The notes: generated by a model from the sequence alone, not told the origin. A stretch of DNA of 64,000 nt from SIG78 sp045587205 (GCA_045587205.1 JAZNBV010000025.1:1-64000); one strand, 5' to 3'. Shown: positions 51,491-60,809, counted from the stretch's first letter. Translations and numbers: made by a program.

Positions 51491-52297
51491 TTACTGATCG
51501 AGGGCTTTTTCCCAGATCGCCTGCAGTTCGCCCAGATTGTCGCAGCTGAAATCGGGTGTCACATCGGCGTAACTGGCAAGGTCGGCACCTTCTCCGGTGA
51601 TACGGCAGGTGAGAGTTCCGGCGTTGACGCCGCTGGCTATATCAGTGGCGAGCCGGTCGCCGATCATTATGGTTTCAGATGGCCGCAAAGCCAGGCGCGC
51701 CGCCGCACGGGTCAGAAATCCGCCGTGGGGCTTGCCAAGCTGGATGAGTTTGCGGTTGCTTGCCAGTTCCACGCAGCGCGTGATCGCACCCGAATCTACC
51801 AGCACCGTCGGCTGATCGGTGGGGCAGAAGTAATCCGGGTGGCTGGAAAATGCCGGAATATTGCATTGGGCGAACCACGCCGCTTTGCAGAGCCGGTCGT
51901 AGGTGAGAGTCTTATCAAACGATACGATCACCGCATCCGGGGCGTCATCGACGATCTCAAAGCCGTAACTCTGCAGTTCCTGATGCATTGCCGGTACTCC
52001 CAGCACAAAAAGTTTTTTTACTGCGGGGTACTCATCGTGCAGTACATCGGCAAGAAAGTCTGTTGAGGTATAAAACTCCTCTACGCAGCTTTCCAGACCG
52101 AATTTGGCAAGATGCTTTACATATTCTTCTTTGCTGCGGGTGGTGTTGTTGGTGCAATAGTTCCATTTGATATGGTGTTTTTTCAGAAAGTTTAGAAAAG
52201 GCAGCGTGGACGGATAAAGTTTGCTGCCGTGATAGATCGTTCCGTCCATATCCAGAAAAACCGCCTTTACTGCGGCGAGAACCGGTGATTTTTTCAT
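51491..52297 (-). CDS. HAD-IIA family phosphatase (NagD/glycerophosphatase-like)
   Basis: A 268-residue HAD hydrolase: motif I DMDGTIYHG (Asp16 nucleophile), motif II TNNTTRS, motif III lysine in LGKPHGG, motif IV MIGDRLATDIASG (~210). A C2-type cap between II and III marks subfamily IIA, which includes NagD and glycerol-phosphate/p-nitrophenyl phosphatases. Next to a G1P dehydrogenase gene, the likely substrate is a glycerol phosphate or related sugar phosphate; this is an inference from position. Confidence 0.85.
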   Translation of the reverse strand: MKKSPVLAAVKAVFLDMDGTIYHGSKLYPSTLPFLNFLKKHHIKWNYCTNNTTRSKEEYVKHLAKFGLESCVEEFYTSTDFLADVLHDEYPAVKKLFVLGVPAMHQELQSYGFEIVDDAPDAVIVSFDKTLTYDRLCKAAWFAQCNIPAFSSHPDYFCPTDQPTVLVDSGAITRCVELASNRKLIQLGKPHGGFLTRAAARLALRPSETIMIGDRLATDIASGVNAGTLTCRITGEGADLASYADVTPDFSCDNLGELQAIWEKALDQ

Positions 52298-52427
52298 AGC
52301 CTGATAACCTTGATTGAGTTATAAATATAACACTCATACAATACATCCTGTTAAACTGTTTGGCAAGTTTTACATTGATAAAATCCCCGCCTGACGGTAA
52401 AGTGTGATAAAAAAGCATTTTTTTAGT

Positions 52428-52456
52428 TTGCGAAATGCGGAAAACGGTGCTATATT
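52428..52456 (+). promoter_or_regulatory. Predicted promoter of tig
   Basis: -35 TTGCGA (52428-52433), 17-base spacer, -10 TATATT (52451-52456), with AAAAAAGCATTTTTTT just upstream; leader of ~90 bases. Confidence 0.65.
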
Positions 52457-52553
52457 AATTAATTCAGATTGCATACACCCTGTGTGTGAACTGGTTGAAA
52501 AAGGAAATACCTGAATTTTATCATTAATAAACTTTTGGAAAGCGAGATTAAAA

Positions 52554-53870
52554 ATGGCCAAGCAGACTCTTTCTCAGGCTCTCGAACTTGCAGTGCGCGA
52601 AGATGGCGCATTGGGCCGCTTTTGCGACTTCACCGTAACCGTTGACCGGGTGAAGGCCGAAACCAGCATTGCCGCACAGGCTTTTGCCAACTATGTGGCA
52701 GTCCCCGGTTTCCGCCGCGGCAAGGCTCCGGAAGCAATGATCGTCAAACGTTTTGAAAATGACCTCAAGGACGAACTTAAGCGCCGCTTTATGTCGGCGG
52801 CTTTTGAACGCCTTTCTGACGGCGAAAAGCTGGAAGTGGTCTATTGCCGGATGCCGGAAGAAGCTGTTATCGAACTGGGCAAAGAATACAAATTTACTCT
52901 GCAGATCGACCTGGCTCCGCAGATTGCCGACTTTGAATACAAAGGTCTGGAAGTTGATGTCCCGGCTGCTGAAGTTGATGAAAAAGAACTCAACGACCGC
53001 GTCGAACAGTATCGCAAGATGTATGCTGAATTTGCCGAAATCACTGAGCCGGCTGCCAAAGAAGATATGCTCAAAGTCGATTATACTTCCGACTTTGAAG
53101 TTGCTGAAGATGCCTCTGCCGGTCTGAAGCGTCAGGTCAAGGCCGAAGGTACCTTCCTGTGGCTGGCTGAACCCGAATACATCCCCGGCTGCGTTGCAGC
53201 TCTGACCGGTGCCGAAGCCGGTAAGGAATATACCTTTGACAGTGTCTATCCTGCCGATTACCGCGAAGCCGCTCTGGCCGGCAAAACTGTCAAGTACACC
53301 GTCAAGGTGGTCAATGTCCAGCGCCGCAAAGAACTTACCGATGAAGAGTTGGCTGCCAAACTGCGTATGGACTCCATCGATAAGCTGCGCGATATGCTCA
53401 AGGGCGGTCTGCAGGCGGAAGCCGAAGGCAAGCGCCGCGAAGCCGTTCGTACTGCTGTTTACGAAAAGATTTCCGCTGCGGTAGGCGAATTTGAACTGCC
53501 CGCCGGTCTGCTGGAAGCCGAAACTGCCGATGCTCTGCAGCGCAAGGCCCAGGAAACTGTCAAGAGCGAAGAAGATGCTGAAGAATTCAAGAAGAATCTG
53601 GAAGCCAACCGCGCCGAAGCCAAGGTCGAAGCCAGTGCCAAGCTGCGCCGCGAACTGGTTTTCCGCAAGATCGCCAAGCTGGAAAATATCACTGTGAGCG
53701 CTGCCGAAGTCGATCGTGAAATCGAAATGATGAGCCGCTACTATCGCAAAAAGCCCGCTGAACTGCGTGCTATGATGGAAAAGAACGGCGCGATCGAAGC
53801 TCTGCAGAGCGAAATTCTCAACAACAAAGTGTGGAACTTTGTTGCTGATGCGGTCAAAGCTGACAAGTAA
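52554..53870 (+). CDS. tig: Trigger factor (ribosome-associated chaperone)
   Basis: A 438-residue trigger factor. The N-terminal ribosome-binding domain has a variant of the signature (FRRGKAPEAMIVKRF, ~residues 51-66); a PPIase-like domain (~150-245, with LKVDYTSDFE and VYPADYREAALAGKTVKYTVKVV) and a C-terminal helical chaperone domain (~260-430) follow. It shields nascent chains at the tunnel exit. The codon pattern is strongly biased (few codons, many GCC/AAG/GAA), typical of high expression. Own promoter and terminator. clpP/clpX, often next, are absent. Confidence 0.93.
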   Translation: MAKQTLSQALELAVREDGALGRFCDFTVTVDRVKAETSIAAQAFANYVAVPGFRRGKAPEAMIVKRFENDLKDELKRRFMSAAFERLSDGEKLEVVYCRMPEEAVIELGKEYKFTLQIDLAPQIADFEYKGLEVDVPAAEVDEKELNDRVEQYRKMYAEFAEITEPAAKEDMLKVDYTSDFEVAEDASAGLKRQVKAEGTFLWLAEPEYIPGCVAALTGAEAGKEYTFDSVYPADYREAALAGKTVKYTVKVVNVQRRKELTDEELAAKLRMDSIDKLRDMLKGGLQAEAEGKRREAVRTAVYEKISAAVGEFELPAGLLEAETADALQRKAQETVKSEEDAEEFKKNLEANRAEAKVEASAKLRRELVFRKIAKLENITVSAAEVDREIEMMSRYYRKKPAELRAMMEKNGAIEALQSEILNNKVWNFVADAVKADK

Positions 53871-53902
53871 TTGACGGCAGCCGATCGCTGTATAGGCTAT
53901 AT

Positions 53903-53940
53903 ACCGGCGTTTCTCCTTAAAGGTGGAACGCCGGTTTTTA
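53903..53940 (+). terminator. Intrinsic terminator after tig
   Basis: Stem ACCGGCGTT / AACGCCGGT (extended by TC/GG), ~14-base loop, T5 tail. Confidence 0.9.
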
Positions 53941-54056
53941 TGCTGTAAAAAGCATTTATTTTATAGAAACAATATATATATTCTTGCAAATTTTGCTTTT
54001 TGCATTACAGTATTGCACTTGACAGAAAAGATACCTTCCTGCCGGAAAGAAAGATT

Positions 54057-55364
54057 ATGAAAATCTACCGCAAAAACAGTTCAGCAGTACATTTGCTTTA
54101 CTGGTACAATCTGCTGGTCAGTTGTTCGCTGACAATGGTTGGCAGTGTGCTGTTTATTGACAGTTTGCTGCTGCGTATGAAAATCGATATAAGTTTTTTC
54201 GGTACGATCAAGGTTTTTTCCAGTCTGCTGCCGGCAGTGATCTACACATTATTCAGTTCGCAGTTGAGCAAGCTCAAAAATTACACATTCTGGTGCGGCA
54301 GTTGTGCTTTTCTGCGCGTGGCGTGCGGCGTAATGCTGCCTTTTCTGTGGATGATCATTGACAATAAAAATCATCTGGCGGTGGCGGTATCGATTGTTTT
54401 GAGTATCAGTATGCTGGCGGCGGTTTTCGGCAATAATATGCTTGTGGTGATCTACCGGCAGGTGATTCCGGAAAAAACCTACAATTACAATGTCAGTGTA
54501 ATGACTCTGGTACTGGGGCTGCCGGCACTGCTGCTGATGCTGCCGATGGCAGGGGTGCTGGATATGTGCAGAAACTGGAGCGATATGTCATTTATGCTGC
54601 TGTTCGGTTTTCTGCTGCTGCTCGGACTGCTGTTCGAAGTCCCGGCAGTTATGATATTGAATAAAGTCAAGTTGCCGGGAAGCCGGTGCAGTACTCAAAA
54701 ACGTTTCAGCTGGCAGCAGCTGCTGCTGCCGGTAAAAGACCGGCAATACCGCTGGCTTATGCTGCTGAGTGCGCTGCGTTGTTCGCTGAACTGTATGGCG
54801 GTTACTTATATAATAGTATATTTTCTGGAAGTTGTCAAGATGAGTATGATGATGCTTTCGGTGATTATGACTTCGTTGAGCTTGTGTGCAAATCTGCTTT
54901 TGCCGGTTTCCGGAAAAATAATCGACCGCTGGGGATACGGCAAAGTCTTTGTCTGGCTTTCGGGGCTGATGCTTGCCGGAGCGGTGCTGTTTTGTGTTTT
55001 CTGGCGCCAGATTTGGATATTGCCGATTTTTTCTGTGCTTTGCTGGGATGCCGGCGGTGGTATCGTAGCGTGCATATTGGGTATAAGCCTCAATATTGCC
55101 AGCGGGCGGCTGGCTGATAAAGCGTGGGTCGATCAGGCTGTTTCTGTCAGCAGTTTGTGCAGCAATATTGCCAGCGCAGCCGGTTATTTGCTGGCGGCGC
55201 TGATTTACAGAATAGTACTGGTGGAAGGCGATCTGAATGCTACTTTGCATTATTTTTATTGGATGCTGGTACCGGTGTATATGTTGGTTTTTGTTGTTTC
55301 GATCTTTTTCCGCAGAGTAAGTTGCGGATATTCCGGGGATTATTCCGCAGTAAAAAAATTGTAA
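54057..55364 (+). CDS. MFS-like transporter
   Basis: A 435-residue membrane protein with about twelve helices and a central polar loop (~205-225, KVKLPGSRCSTQKRFSW). It lacks the classical DRxGR signature; a GKIIDRWGYGKVF loop after helix 8 is the equivalent. The ATG at 54057 follows GGAAAG by 7 bases; the frame is open from 54000 but without a ribosome site. Similar in size and layout to the transporter at 2914-4191. It lies just before an MntR-like regulator gene, so it might carry a metal or siderophore-like compound, but that is speculative. Confidence 0.7.
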   Translation: MKIYRKNSSAVHLLYWYNLLVSCSLTMVGSVLFIDSLLLRMKIDISFFGTIKVFSSLLPAVIYTLFSSQLSKLKNYTFWCGSCAFLRVACGVMLPFLWMIIDNKNHLAVAVSIVLSISMLAAVFGNNMLVVIYRQVIPEKTYNYNVSVMTLVLGLPALLLMLPMAGVLDMCRNWSDMSFMLLFGFLLLLGLLFEVPAVMILNKVKLPGSRCSTQKRFSWQQLLLPVKDRQYRWLMLLSALRCSLNCMAVTYIIVYFLEVVKMSMMMLSVIMTSLSLCANLLLPVSGKIIDRWGYGKVFVWLSGLMLAGAVLFCVFWRQIWILPIFSVLCWDAGGGIVACILGISLNIASGRLADKAWVDQAVSVSSLCSNIASAAGYLLAALIYRIVLVEGDLNATLHYFYWMLVPVYMLVFVVSIFFRRVSCGYSGDYSAVKKL

Positions 55365-55433
55365 AAACAGCTTTTTGTGCTAAATTATACCTGTCAAAGT
55401 TTGATGAGTATAATTTTAAACAGGAGTGTTTTT

Positions 55434-56120
55434 ATGAGTGCAATCCGCCGTATATCCAGCAGTCTGGAAGATTATCTGGAAGCTATTGCCGACCTTATCG
55501 ATGCCAACGGTCACGCACACAGCAAAGAACTTGCCGAACGGCTGATGGTCAAGATGCCATCGGTGACCAATGCCCTGCAGGCGCTGGCGGCACGGGATCT
55601 TATTGAGTACAAGCCGCATCAGCCGGTGGTTTTGACTGCTGCCGGGGCGCAGGCGGCAGCGGATATCCGCAGCCGGCATCAGGGGTTGTGCCGGTTTTTT
55701 GAAGAAGTTCTGCAGCTGCCGCACGCACAGGCCGATATAACTGCTTGCAAGGTCGAACACGATATCGATGAAACAGTGCTTGAACGCCTTACACTGCTTA
55801 CAGAAATACTTGCCGGTGATGCCGGACTGCGCCAAAAGCTCGGAGAAGGTTTTGAGTCGATGCCCGAAGTTCTGCCGGTGGAAGATCTGCTGGCGCTCAA
55901 TGATCTGGAAGAGGGATACAGCGGTACCATTGCCTATATAAGTGCATCGCTTAAAGGTCAGAAAAAGTTTGCCGATATGGGGCTGGTGCCGGGTGCAGTT
56001 CTGACACTGGAAGGGCACGCCCCGCTGGGCGATCTGCTGCGGATAAGATTGCTGGACAGTGTGATTTCTCTGCGCGGCAGCGATGCTGCATACATATTGC
56101 TTAAGGATATTGAAAAGTAA
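55434..56120 (+). CDS. mntR: DtxR/MntR-family metal-dependent regulator with FeoA domain
   Basis: A 228-residue regulator. The N-terminal winged helix (EDYLEAIADLIDANGHAHSKELAERLMVKMPSVTNAL, ~10-45) and the dimerisation/metal-binding domain with CKVEHDIDE (~103-111) and the upstream RHQGLCRFFEEVL match DtxR/MntR/IdeR. A C-terminal SH3-like FeoA domain (~150-225) is typical of the longer members. It senses Mn(II) or Fe(II). AGGAG lies 7 bases before the chosen ATG. The manganese exporter gene mntP is encoded 3 kb away. Confidence 0.88.
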   Translation: MSAIRRISSSLEDYLEAIADLIDANGHAHSKELAERLMVKMPSVTNALQALAARDLIEYKPHQPVVLTAAGAQAAADIRSRHQGLCRFFEEVLQLPHAQADITACKVEHDIDETVLERLTLLTEILAGDAGLRQKLGEGFESMPEVLPVEDLLALNDLEEGYSGTIAYISASLKGQKKFADMGLVPGAVLTLEGHAPLGDLLRIRLLDSVISLRGSDAAYILLKDIEK

Positions 56121-56155
56121 ATATTGTTTCTGATAAAGACGGCGGTTGAATTGTG

Positions 56156-56671
56156 ATGAGCGAAATGTTTGATGTCTATTATCCGGACGGCAGTTACCGC
56201 GGAGTTTTTCCGCGCAGTGAGTGCCACGGCAATCCGGAGCTGATCCATTGTTCAGTACACATTGTGGTGTTTGATGCTCAAGGTAAGAATATACTTTTGC
56301 AGAAGCGTTCGCTTGCCAAGGATATCCAGCCGGGTAAATGGGATACCGCCGTCGGCGGTCACGTTGATGCCGGCGAAAGCATTGAAGCTGCCGCGCGGCG
56401 CGAACTTGCTGAAGAATTGGGTGTTGACAACGCGGAATTGGAATTTTACTTTACCAGTCAGATCCGCAACGATATTGAATCGGAAAATGTGACAGTATTC
56501 AAACTTTACTGTGACGGACCGTTTGAGTTTGCCGTTGATGAAATCGATGAAATACGATTCTGGCCGCTGGCCGGATTTGCTGCGGAAAACGGCTGCTGCA
56601 ATGCAGATTTTACTCCGAATTTGCAAAAAGAATTGCAGGAAATAGTACAGCGGGAGTTGAAAAATGTCTGA
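56156..56671 (+). CDS. Nudix hydrolase (Idi-like group)
   Basis: A 171-residue Nudix enzyme with the complete box GGHVDAGESIEAAARRELAEELGV (~62-85), supplying the Mg-binding glutamates. The N-terminal VYYPDGSYRGVFPRSECHG and LLQKRSLAKDIQPGKWD resemble the isopentenyl-diphosphate isomerase-like/YfcD group, which often cleaves nucleoside diphosphate derivatives. A GTG directly before the ATG is an alternative start. Its stop overlaps the next MFS gene by 8 bases. Confidence 0.88.
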   Translation: MSEMFDVYYPDGSYRGVFPRSECHGNPELIHCSVHIVVFDAQGKNILLQKRSLAKDIQPGKWDTAVGGHVDAGESIEAAARRELAEELGVDNAELEFYFTSQIRNDIESENVTVFKLYCDGPFEFAVDEIDEIRFWPLAGFAAENGCCNADFTPNLQKELQEIVQRELKNV

Positions 56672-57881
56672 TACTCTCAAGATTTCCTGGAAACGCAATC
56701 TGGCGTGTATCTGGATAGGACAGCTGCTGGCAATGGCAGGTACATCGCTGGTGATACCCTTTATACCGCTTTTTCTGCGTGAAAAATTCGGTATGACCGA
56801 TGAGGCGCGGGCTATCGCTGTATCGATCTTTTTCTCGGTGGGACTGGTCAGTTTCTGCATTGCTAATCCGATCTGGGGAGCGGTGGGGGACCGTTTCGGA
56901 CGCAAACTTATGCTGCTGCGGGCATATTTTATCACCGCTGTAACCTTTCCGGCACTGTATTTTATGCCCAATTGGGGGCTGCTGATGGTTATGCGCTGTA
57001 TATCATCGTTTTTTTCCGGAACAGTTTCAGCGGCACAGGCGCTGGTGGCGGTGACCACACCCGATGAACATCAGGGCTTTGCGTTAGGGACTTTGAGTTC
57101 GGCATTCTGGTCGGGCAATATGCTGGGGATGCTTGTCGGCGGCGTGGTGGTGCACTATTGCGGATATATGACCGCATTTGTTGCCAGCGGAGCAATGTTT
57201 GCCGTCGGCGGTCTGCTGACTTTGTTCGGCGTGAACGAAAATTTTACACCGCCGGTGAAAAGTGCGGAAAAAAAACAGAAAAGTATCCGGAAACTGCTGC
57301 CGGATTTCAGTATCAGTGTCTGGATCATAATCGGTCTGCTCTTTACTTTTGCGTGGGCGCGGCGCTGTGATGAGCCGTTTCTGGCATTGCTGGTGGAACT
57401 TATCAGCGGCGTGGAACGGGCTGCATTGAATACCGGTTGGATAACTGCGCTGACGGCTTGCGGCGGGATGCTTTCCGGGGTGTTTTTCGGCTTTTTGAGT
57501 GATCGCTGCAAGCCGCTGCGGTTGACCGTTCCGGCAATGGCGGCAGCGGGGTGTTTTATGCTGCTGCAGTCAACGGCGCAATCACTGGCGGTTCTGGGTA
57601 TTGCCCGATTTTGTGTATTTTTTGCCGCCGGCGGGCTGGAGCCGATCTTTCTGGCAATGCTTTCGCACACTGTCAGCAAGGAGCGGCGCGGAACTGCATT
57701 CGGCTGGAGTGCCAGTTTCCGTATGTTCGGCGGTATGTTCGGCGCTGTTACCGGCGGCGCAGTGATTGCCTGGACCGGAACCCGGGGAGTGTTTGCTTTT
57801 GCCGGTATCCTTATGCTCTGTATGATACCGCTGATGCTGATAATTATACCGGCAATAGAACGGAACCGGAAACAGGATTAG
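56664..57881 (+). CDS. MFS drug/multidrug transporter
   Basis: A 405-residue major facilitator protein with a clear signature NPIWGAVGDRFGRKLMLL (~residues 72-89) after helix 2, the GTLSSAFWSGNMLGMLVGG motif in helix 5 and a second GFLSDRCKPLRL loop after helix 8. The antiporter-type motif C supports efflux of drugs or metabolites. Translationally coupled to the Nudix gene; convergent with the Xer gene, the stops being 2 bases apart. Confidence 0.87.
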   Translation: MSDTLKISWKRNLACIWIGQLLAMAGTSLVIPFIPLFLREKFGMTDEARAIAVSIFFSVGLVSFCIANPIWGAVGDRFGRKLMLLRAYFITAVTFPALYFMPNWGLLMVMRCISSFFSGTVSAAQALVAVTTPDEHQGFALGTLSSAFWSGNMLGMLVGGVVVHYCGYMTAFVASGAMFAVGGLLTLFGVNENFTPPVKSAEKKQKSIRKLLPDFSISVWIIIGLLFTFAWARRCDEPFLALLVELISGVERAALNTGWITALTACGGMLSGVFFGFLSDRCKPLRLTVPAMAAAGCFMLLQSTAQSLAVLGIARFCVFFAAGGLEPIFLAMLSHTVSKERRGTAFGWSASFRMFGGMFGAVTGGAVIAWTGTRGVFAFAGILMLCMIPLMLIIIPAIERNRKQD

Positions 57882-57882
57882 A

Positions 57883-58827
57883 CTATTTTTTTGCACGGGG
57901 ATGTGCTTTGCGGTAAGCTTCTTTCAGCCGTTCCGTACTTACGTGAGTATAAATTTGCGTGGTTCCCAAATTGGCGTGACCGAGCATTTCCTGAACGCTC
58001 CGCAAATCTGCACCGGCATCCAGCAGGTGCGTAGCAAAGCTGTGGCGCAGTTTATGCGGAGTGAAATCCGGCGGCAGTCCCGCCGCCTGCAGATAGGCTT
58101 TTAAATTGCGCTGAAAACTGCGCGGGGTTATTCTGGTGCCGTTGTGGTTGACAAAAAGCGGTGCCGACGGTGTATTTTCCGCCGGACGCTGCCGCCGCTG
58201 CTGCTGGTAATTACGCAATGCAGTGCGGGCAGGGCGTCCGAGTGCGCAGAGCCGCTCTTTTTTGCCTTTACCGTGTACTATGACCGTGCCGGAAAATATA
58301 TCCAGATCTTTGAGATTTATCCCTACAGCTTCGCTTATACGCAAGCCGCCGGAGTAAATAACTTCAATCATCGCCCGGTCGCGGGCGGAGGCAAATGCCG
58401 CCAGTTGAGCATTTTTTGCCAGATTATTGGCAAGCTGGCTCTGCCAGTAACTTTCCACAGAATTGATCAATACTTCAATGGAGTTCAGACTCATCACCTG
58501 CGGCAGTTTGCGTTCTCTGCCCTGTGCCGGCATCCGCATAAATATATTGGATTCCACTGCGCCGGAAAGCTGCAGAAATTTGTAGAAACTGCGCATACTG
58601 GAAAGTTTCCGCGCTATACTGTTGCGCGAAAGTGACAACTTATGCAGCTCCTGCAGATAACTGCGTGCATCATCGCAACTGAACTTTGCCCAGTTGTCAA
58701 ATTCCCGGTCGTCGCCTGCCATCAGCTGGATAAATTGCTGCAAGTCAAGGTCGTAACTGTTGACGGTGTGTTTACTGGCCTGTTTTTCACGCGCCAGATA
58801 CTGCAGAAATTTTTCCCGCATTGTCAT
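57883..58827 (-). CDS. xerC: Tyrosine recombinase XerC/XerD
   Basis: A 314-residue site-specific recombinase. The N-terminal core-binding SAM-like domain (~1-95) precedes the catalytic domain with all active residues: Arg163 (SGGLRISEA), Lys189 (HGKGKKER), His258 and Arg261 (HKLRHSFATH), His284 (GHANLGTTQIY) and Tyr293. The size and lack of extra domains fit chromosome-dimer resolution (XerC or XerD; which one cannot be told) rather than phage integrases. It is the last gene of a minus-strand operon behind mntP. Confidence 0.88.
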   Translation of the reverse strand: MTMREKFLQYLAREKQASKHTVNSYDLDLQQFIQLMAGDDREFDNWAKFSCDDARSYLQELHKLSLSRNSIARKLSSMRSFYKFLQLSGAVESNIFMRMPAQGRERKLPQVMSLNSIEVLINSVESYWQSQLANNLAKNAQLAAFASARDRAMIEVIYSGGLRISEAVGINLKDLDIFSGTVIVHGKGKKERLCALGRPARTALRNYQQQRRQRPAENTPSAPLFVNHNGTRITPRSFQRNLKAYLQAAGLPPDFTPHKLRHSFATHLLDAGADLRSVQEMLGHANLGTTQIYTHVSTERLKEAYRKAHPRAKK

Positions 58828-58847
58828 TGCAGCAGAGATTCCTCAAA

Positions 58848-59399
58848 TCAGCTGAAAATTATTATCTTCAAGCCCAGCAGTACTAATACAGCCGCTCCCA
58901 GGATCGTGCAGCGGTTGCCCAGTAATTTACCCGACCAGCGGCCGATCAGACAACCGGCCGCGGATATCAGAAAAGTGACTATTCCGATTATCAGCAATTC
59001 GGGGATGATGCCGGTACGCTCAAGACAGCGGAAACTGACACCTACGACCAGCGCATCAATGCTTGTTGCAACCGCCAGAGTTGTCACGCGGGGCAGCGAA
59101 AACTTCATTGCTTCTGCATTGTCACGGTCAAAGAACATCTTTATGCCGATGCCGATAAGCAGTATTCCGGCTATCCAGTTGCCGCAGCTGTGTACCAGTT
59201 TTTCGGCAAAACTGCTGCCGAGAAAGCCGATGAGCGGCATAATAAACTGAAAAAAACCGAAAAATCCGGCAGTGATCAATACCCGTGTCCACGCAAAGCT
59301 CCGGCGCCCCGCTGCCCCCAGAGCCACTGAAGCAGCAAGAGCGTCCATAGCCAGTGCCGCCCCCAGCAGCACGCCTTCAATGAAGATACCCCAAGTCAT
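58848..59399 (-). CDS. mntP: MntP-type manganese efflux pump
   Basis: A 183-residue membrane protein with six helices and the two-fold MntP repeat: MDALAASVALG in helix 1 (~Asp19) and SIDALVVGVSF in helix 4 (~Asp118). It exports Mn(II). Escherichia mntP is controlled by MntR and a yybP-ykoY riboswitch; here the gene is inside an operon 6 bases after an esterase gene with no leader, so control must be through the operon promoter. Confidence 0.9.
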   Translation of the reverse strand: MTWGIFIEGVLLGAALAMDALAASVALGAAGRRSFAWTRVLITAGFFGFFQFIMPLIGFLGSSFAEKLVHSCGNWIAGILLIGIGIKMFFDRDNAEAMKFSLPRVTTLAVATSIDALVVGVSFRCLERTGIIPELLIIGIVTFLISAAGCLIGRWSGKLLGNRCTILGAAVLVLLGLKIIIFS

Positions 59400-59405
59400 A
59401 ATATT

Positions 59406-60158
59406 TTACCAGCCACGGTTTTCAAGAAAGGTTTTGCAGAGTTCCGGCCAGGTGGTTATTTCCTTATACAAGTTTTCGTGCCCCGGTCGGTTGCCCAGAC
59501 TCAAGCCGTGCGGACCTTGCGGATAGATGTGCAATTCAACATCGATATTGAGTTTTTTGAGTTTAAGCGCGTACTCAATACTGTTTTCCGGCAGCACCCC
59601 GGAATCGGTCATAGTGTGCCACAGAAACGCCGGCGGAGTATCGCTGTGAGCAGCATCCGGCCAGCTGAAATCTTTGTATTCTTCCATCGGCAGCTGATTG
59701 CCGAAAAGGTTGTAAAAACTGCCTTTATGCGCGATATCCTCGCGGCAGCTCAATACCGGGTAGCAGAGGATCGATGCATCCGGCCGTGCTTCCGCACTGC
59801 CGGGCATATTCGATACCATTGCCGCCAGATGGCCGCCGGCAGAAAATCCCAGCACCGCGATCTTGTCGGGCAGGGTATTGAGTTCAGCTGCGTGCTGGCG
59901 CGTGTATTTTACCGCGTTGCGCGCATCTTCCAGCGGCTGCGGATAAGTTACCGGCTTGACCCGGTAATAACAGACTGCCGCATTAAAACCCATATCGTAG
60001 AATTTCTGCGCCACCGGTGTTGCTTCGTGCGGAGCAAGGTGTCCGTAACCGCCGCCGGGGAAGACTATGACCATACCGCGAGCTTTTCCGGCAGAATGGA
60101 CAAAATACTCAATAACGCAAGTCTGATCCTGAATTGTTTCACCAAGCTGTATTTTCAT
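59406..60158 (-). CDS. Alpha/beta-hydrolase, acetylesterase-like
   Basis: A 250-residue cytoplasmic hydrolase of the BD-FAE/acetyl-xylan esterase group: oxyanion loop FPGGGYGHLAPHEA, nucleophile in LGFSAGGHLAAMVS (~Ser104), Asp in FLWHTMTDSGV (~187), and His in IYPQGPHGLSLG (~221). It removes acyl groups from sugars or plant-type polysaccharides. It lies 3 bases after the SGNH-hydrolase gene, forming an esterase pair likely used in glycan de-esterification. Confidence 0.87.
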   Translation of the reverse strand: MKIQLGETIQDQTCVIEYFVHSAGKARGMVIVFPGGGYGHLAPHEATPVAQKFYDMGFNAAVCYYRVKPVTYPQPLEDARNAVKYTRQHAAELNTLPDKIAVLGFSAGGHLAAMVSNMPGSAEARPDASILCYPVLSCREDIAHKGSFYNLFGNQLPMEEYKDFSWPDAAHSDTPPAFLWHTMTDSGVLPENSIEYALKLKKLNIDVELHIYPQGPHGLSLGNRPGHENLYKEITTWPELCKTFLENRGW

Positions 60159-60161
60159 AAT

Positions 60162-60809
60162 TTATTGCTCCATAAGTTTACCGGCGGCATTCATCCAGGC
60201 TTCAGCAATCAGCTGATGCCCGGCAACGGTGGGATGCACTCCGTCGAACAGCCAGTAAGAGTTGGGGGTAAGTTGGGCAGCGGCATCGAATTTATCCTGC
60301 AGCGGAACAAATACGGCATCAAATTCTCCGGCGATCTTACGGGCAATGGCGGCAAGGACTTTTACATCGTTGAAAAAGTCTTCAGAGACTACCTCGTCCG
60401 TCCGCAGGACAAATGGTTCCATAATCACCAGCTTGACTTCCGGCAGAACTTTTTTTGTCCACTCAAGCATCATCCGGTAAATCAGTTCAAAGCGTTCCGG
60501 TTCCACACCGTTGGCACGGGATTTTTCGTGCCAGACATCGTTGACCCCGATCAGTATGGAGATAAGTTCAGGATTCAGATTCAGTGCATCGATCTTCCAG
60601 CGCGCATAAAGATCCACCACGCGGTGGCCGGAGATTCCGCGGTTGATACAATCATACATCCGTTCCGGATATTTATATTTGATCTGCCCGCTGAGCAAAT
60701 TTGCGTATCCGGCGCCATACATAGCAGGATTCTGCGGGTGGGTATTAACAACATCGCGGCTGCGGCTGCAATCGGTAATGGAGTCGCCCTGAAAAAGAAT
60801 GACTGACAT
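60162..60809 (-). CDS. SGNH/GDSL-family esterase
   Basis: A 215-residue single-domain enzyme. Block I FQGDSITDCSRSRD (Ser ~9), block II GISGHRVVDLY, block III ISILIGVNDVWHE and block V FDGVHPTVAGHQL with Asp/His complete the SGNH set. Similar proteins are sialate or rhamnogalacturonan acetylesterases. ATG 60809 follows GGAGAG by 6 bases; the frame is open to 61028 but without such a site and through promoter-like DNA. First gene of the minus-strand operon. Confidence 0.87.
   Translation of the reverse strand: MSVILFQGDSITDCSRSRDVVNTHPQNPAMYGAGYANLLSGQIKYKYPERMYDCINRGISGHRVVDLYARWKIDALNLNPELISILIGVNDVWHEKSRANGVEPERFELIYRMMLEWTKKVLPEVKLVIMEPFVLRTDEVVSEDFFNDVKVLAAIARKIAGEFDAVFVPLQDKFDAAAQLTPNSYWLFDGVHPTVAGHQLIAEAWMNAAGKLMEQ

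Noticed and set aside
59400..59405. yybP-ykoY manganese riboswitch before mntP
   Set aside because: Only 6 bases separate mntP from the upstream gene, so there is no room for one.
59478..60806. 442-codon plus-strand ORF
   Set aside because: Antisense to two esterases whose catalytic motifs are intact; no protein-like pattern.
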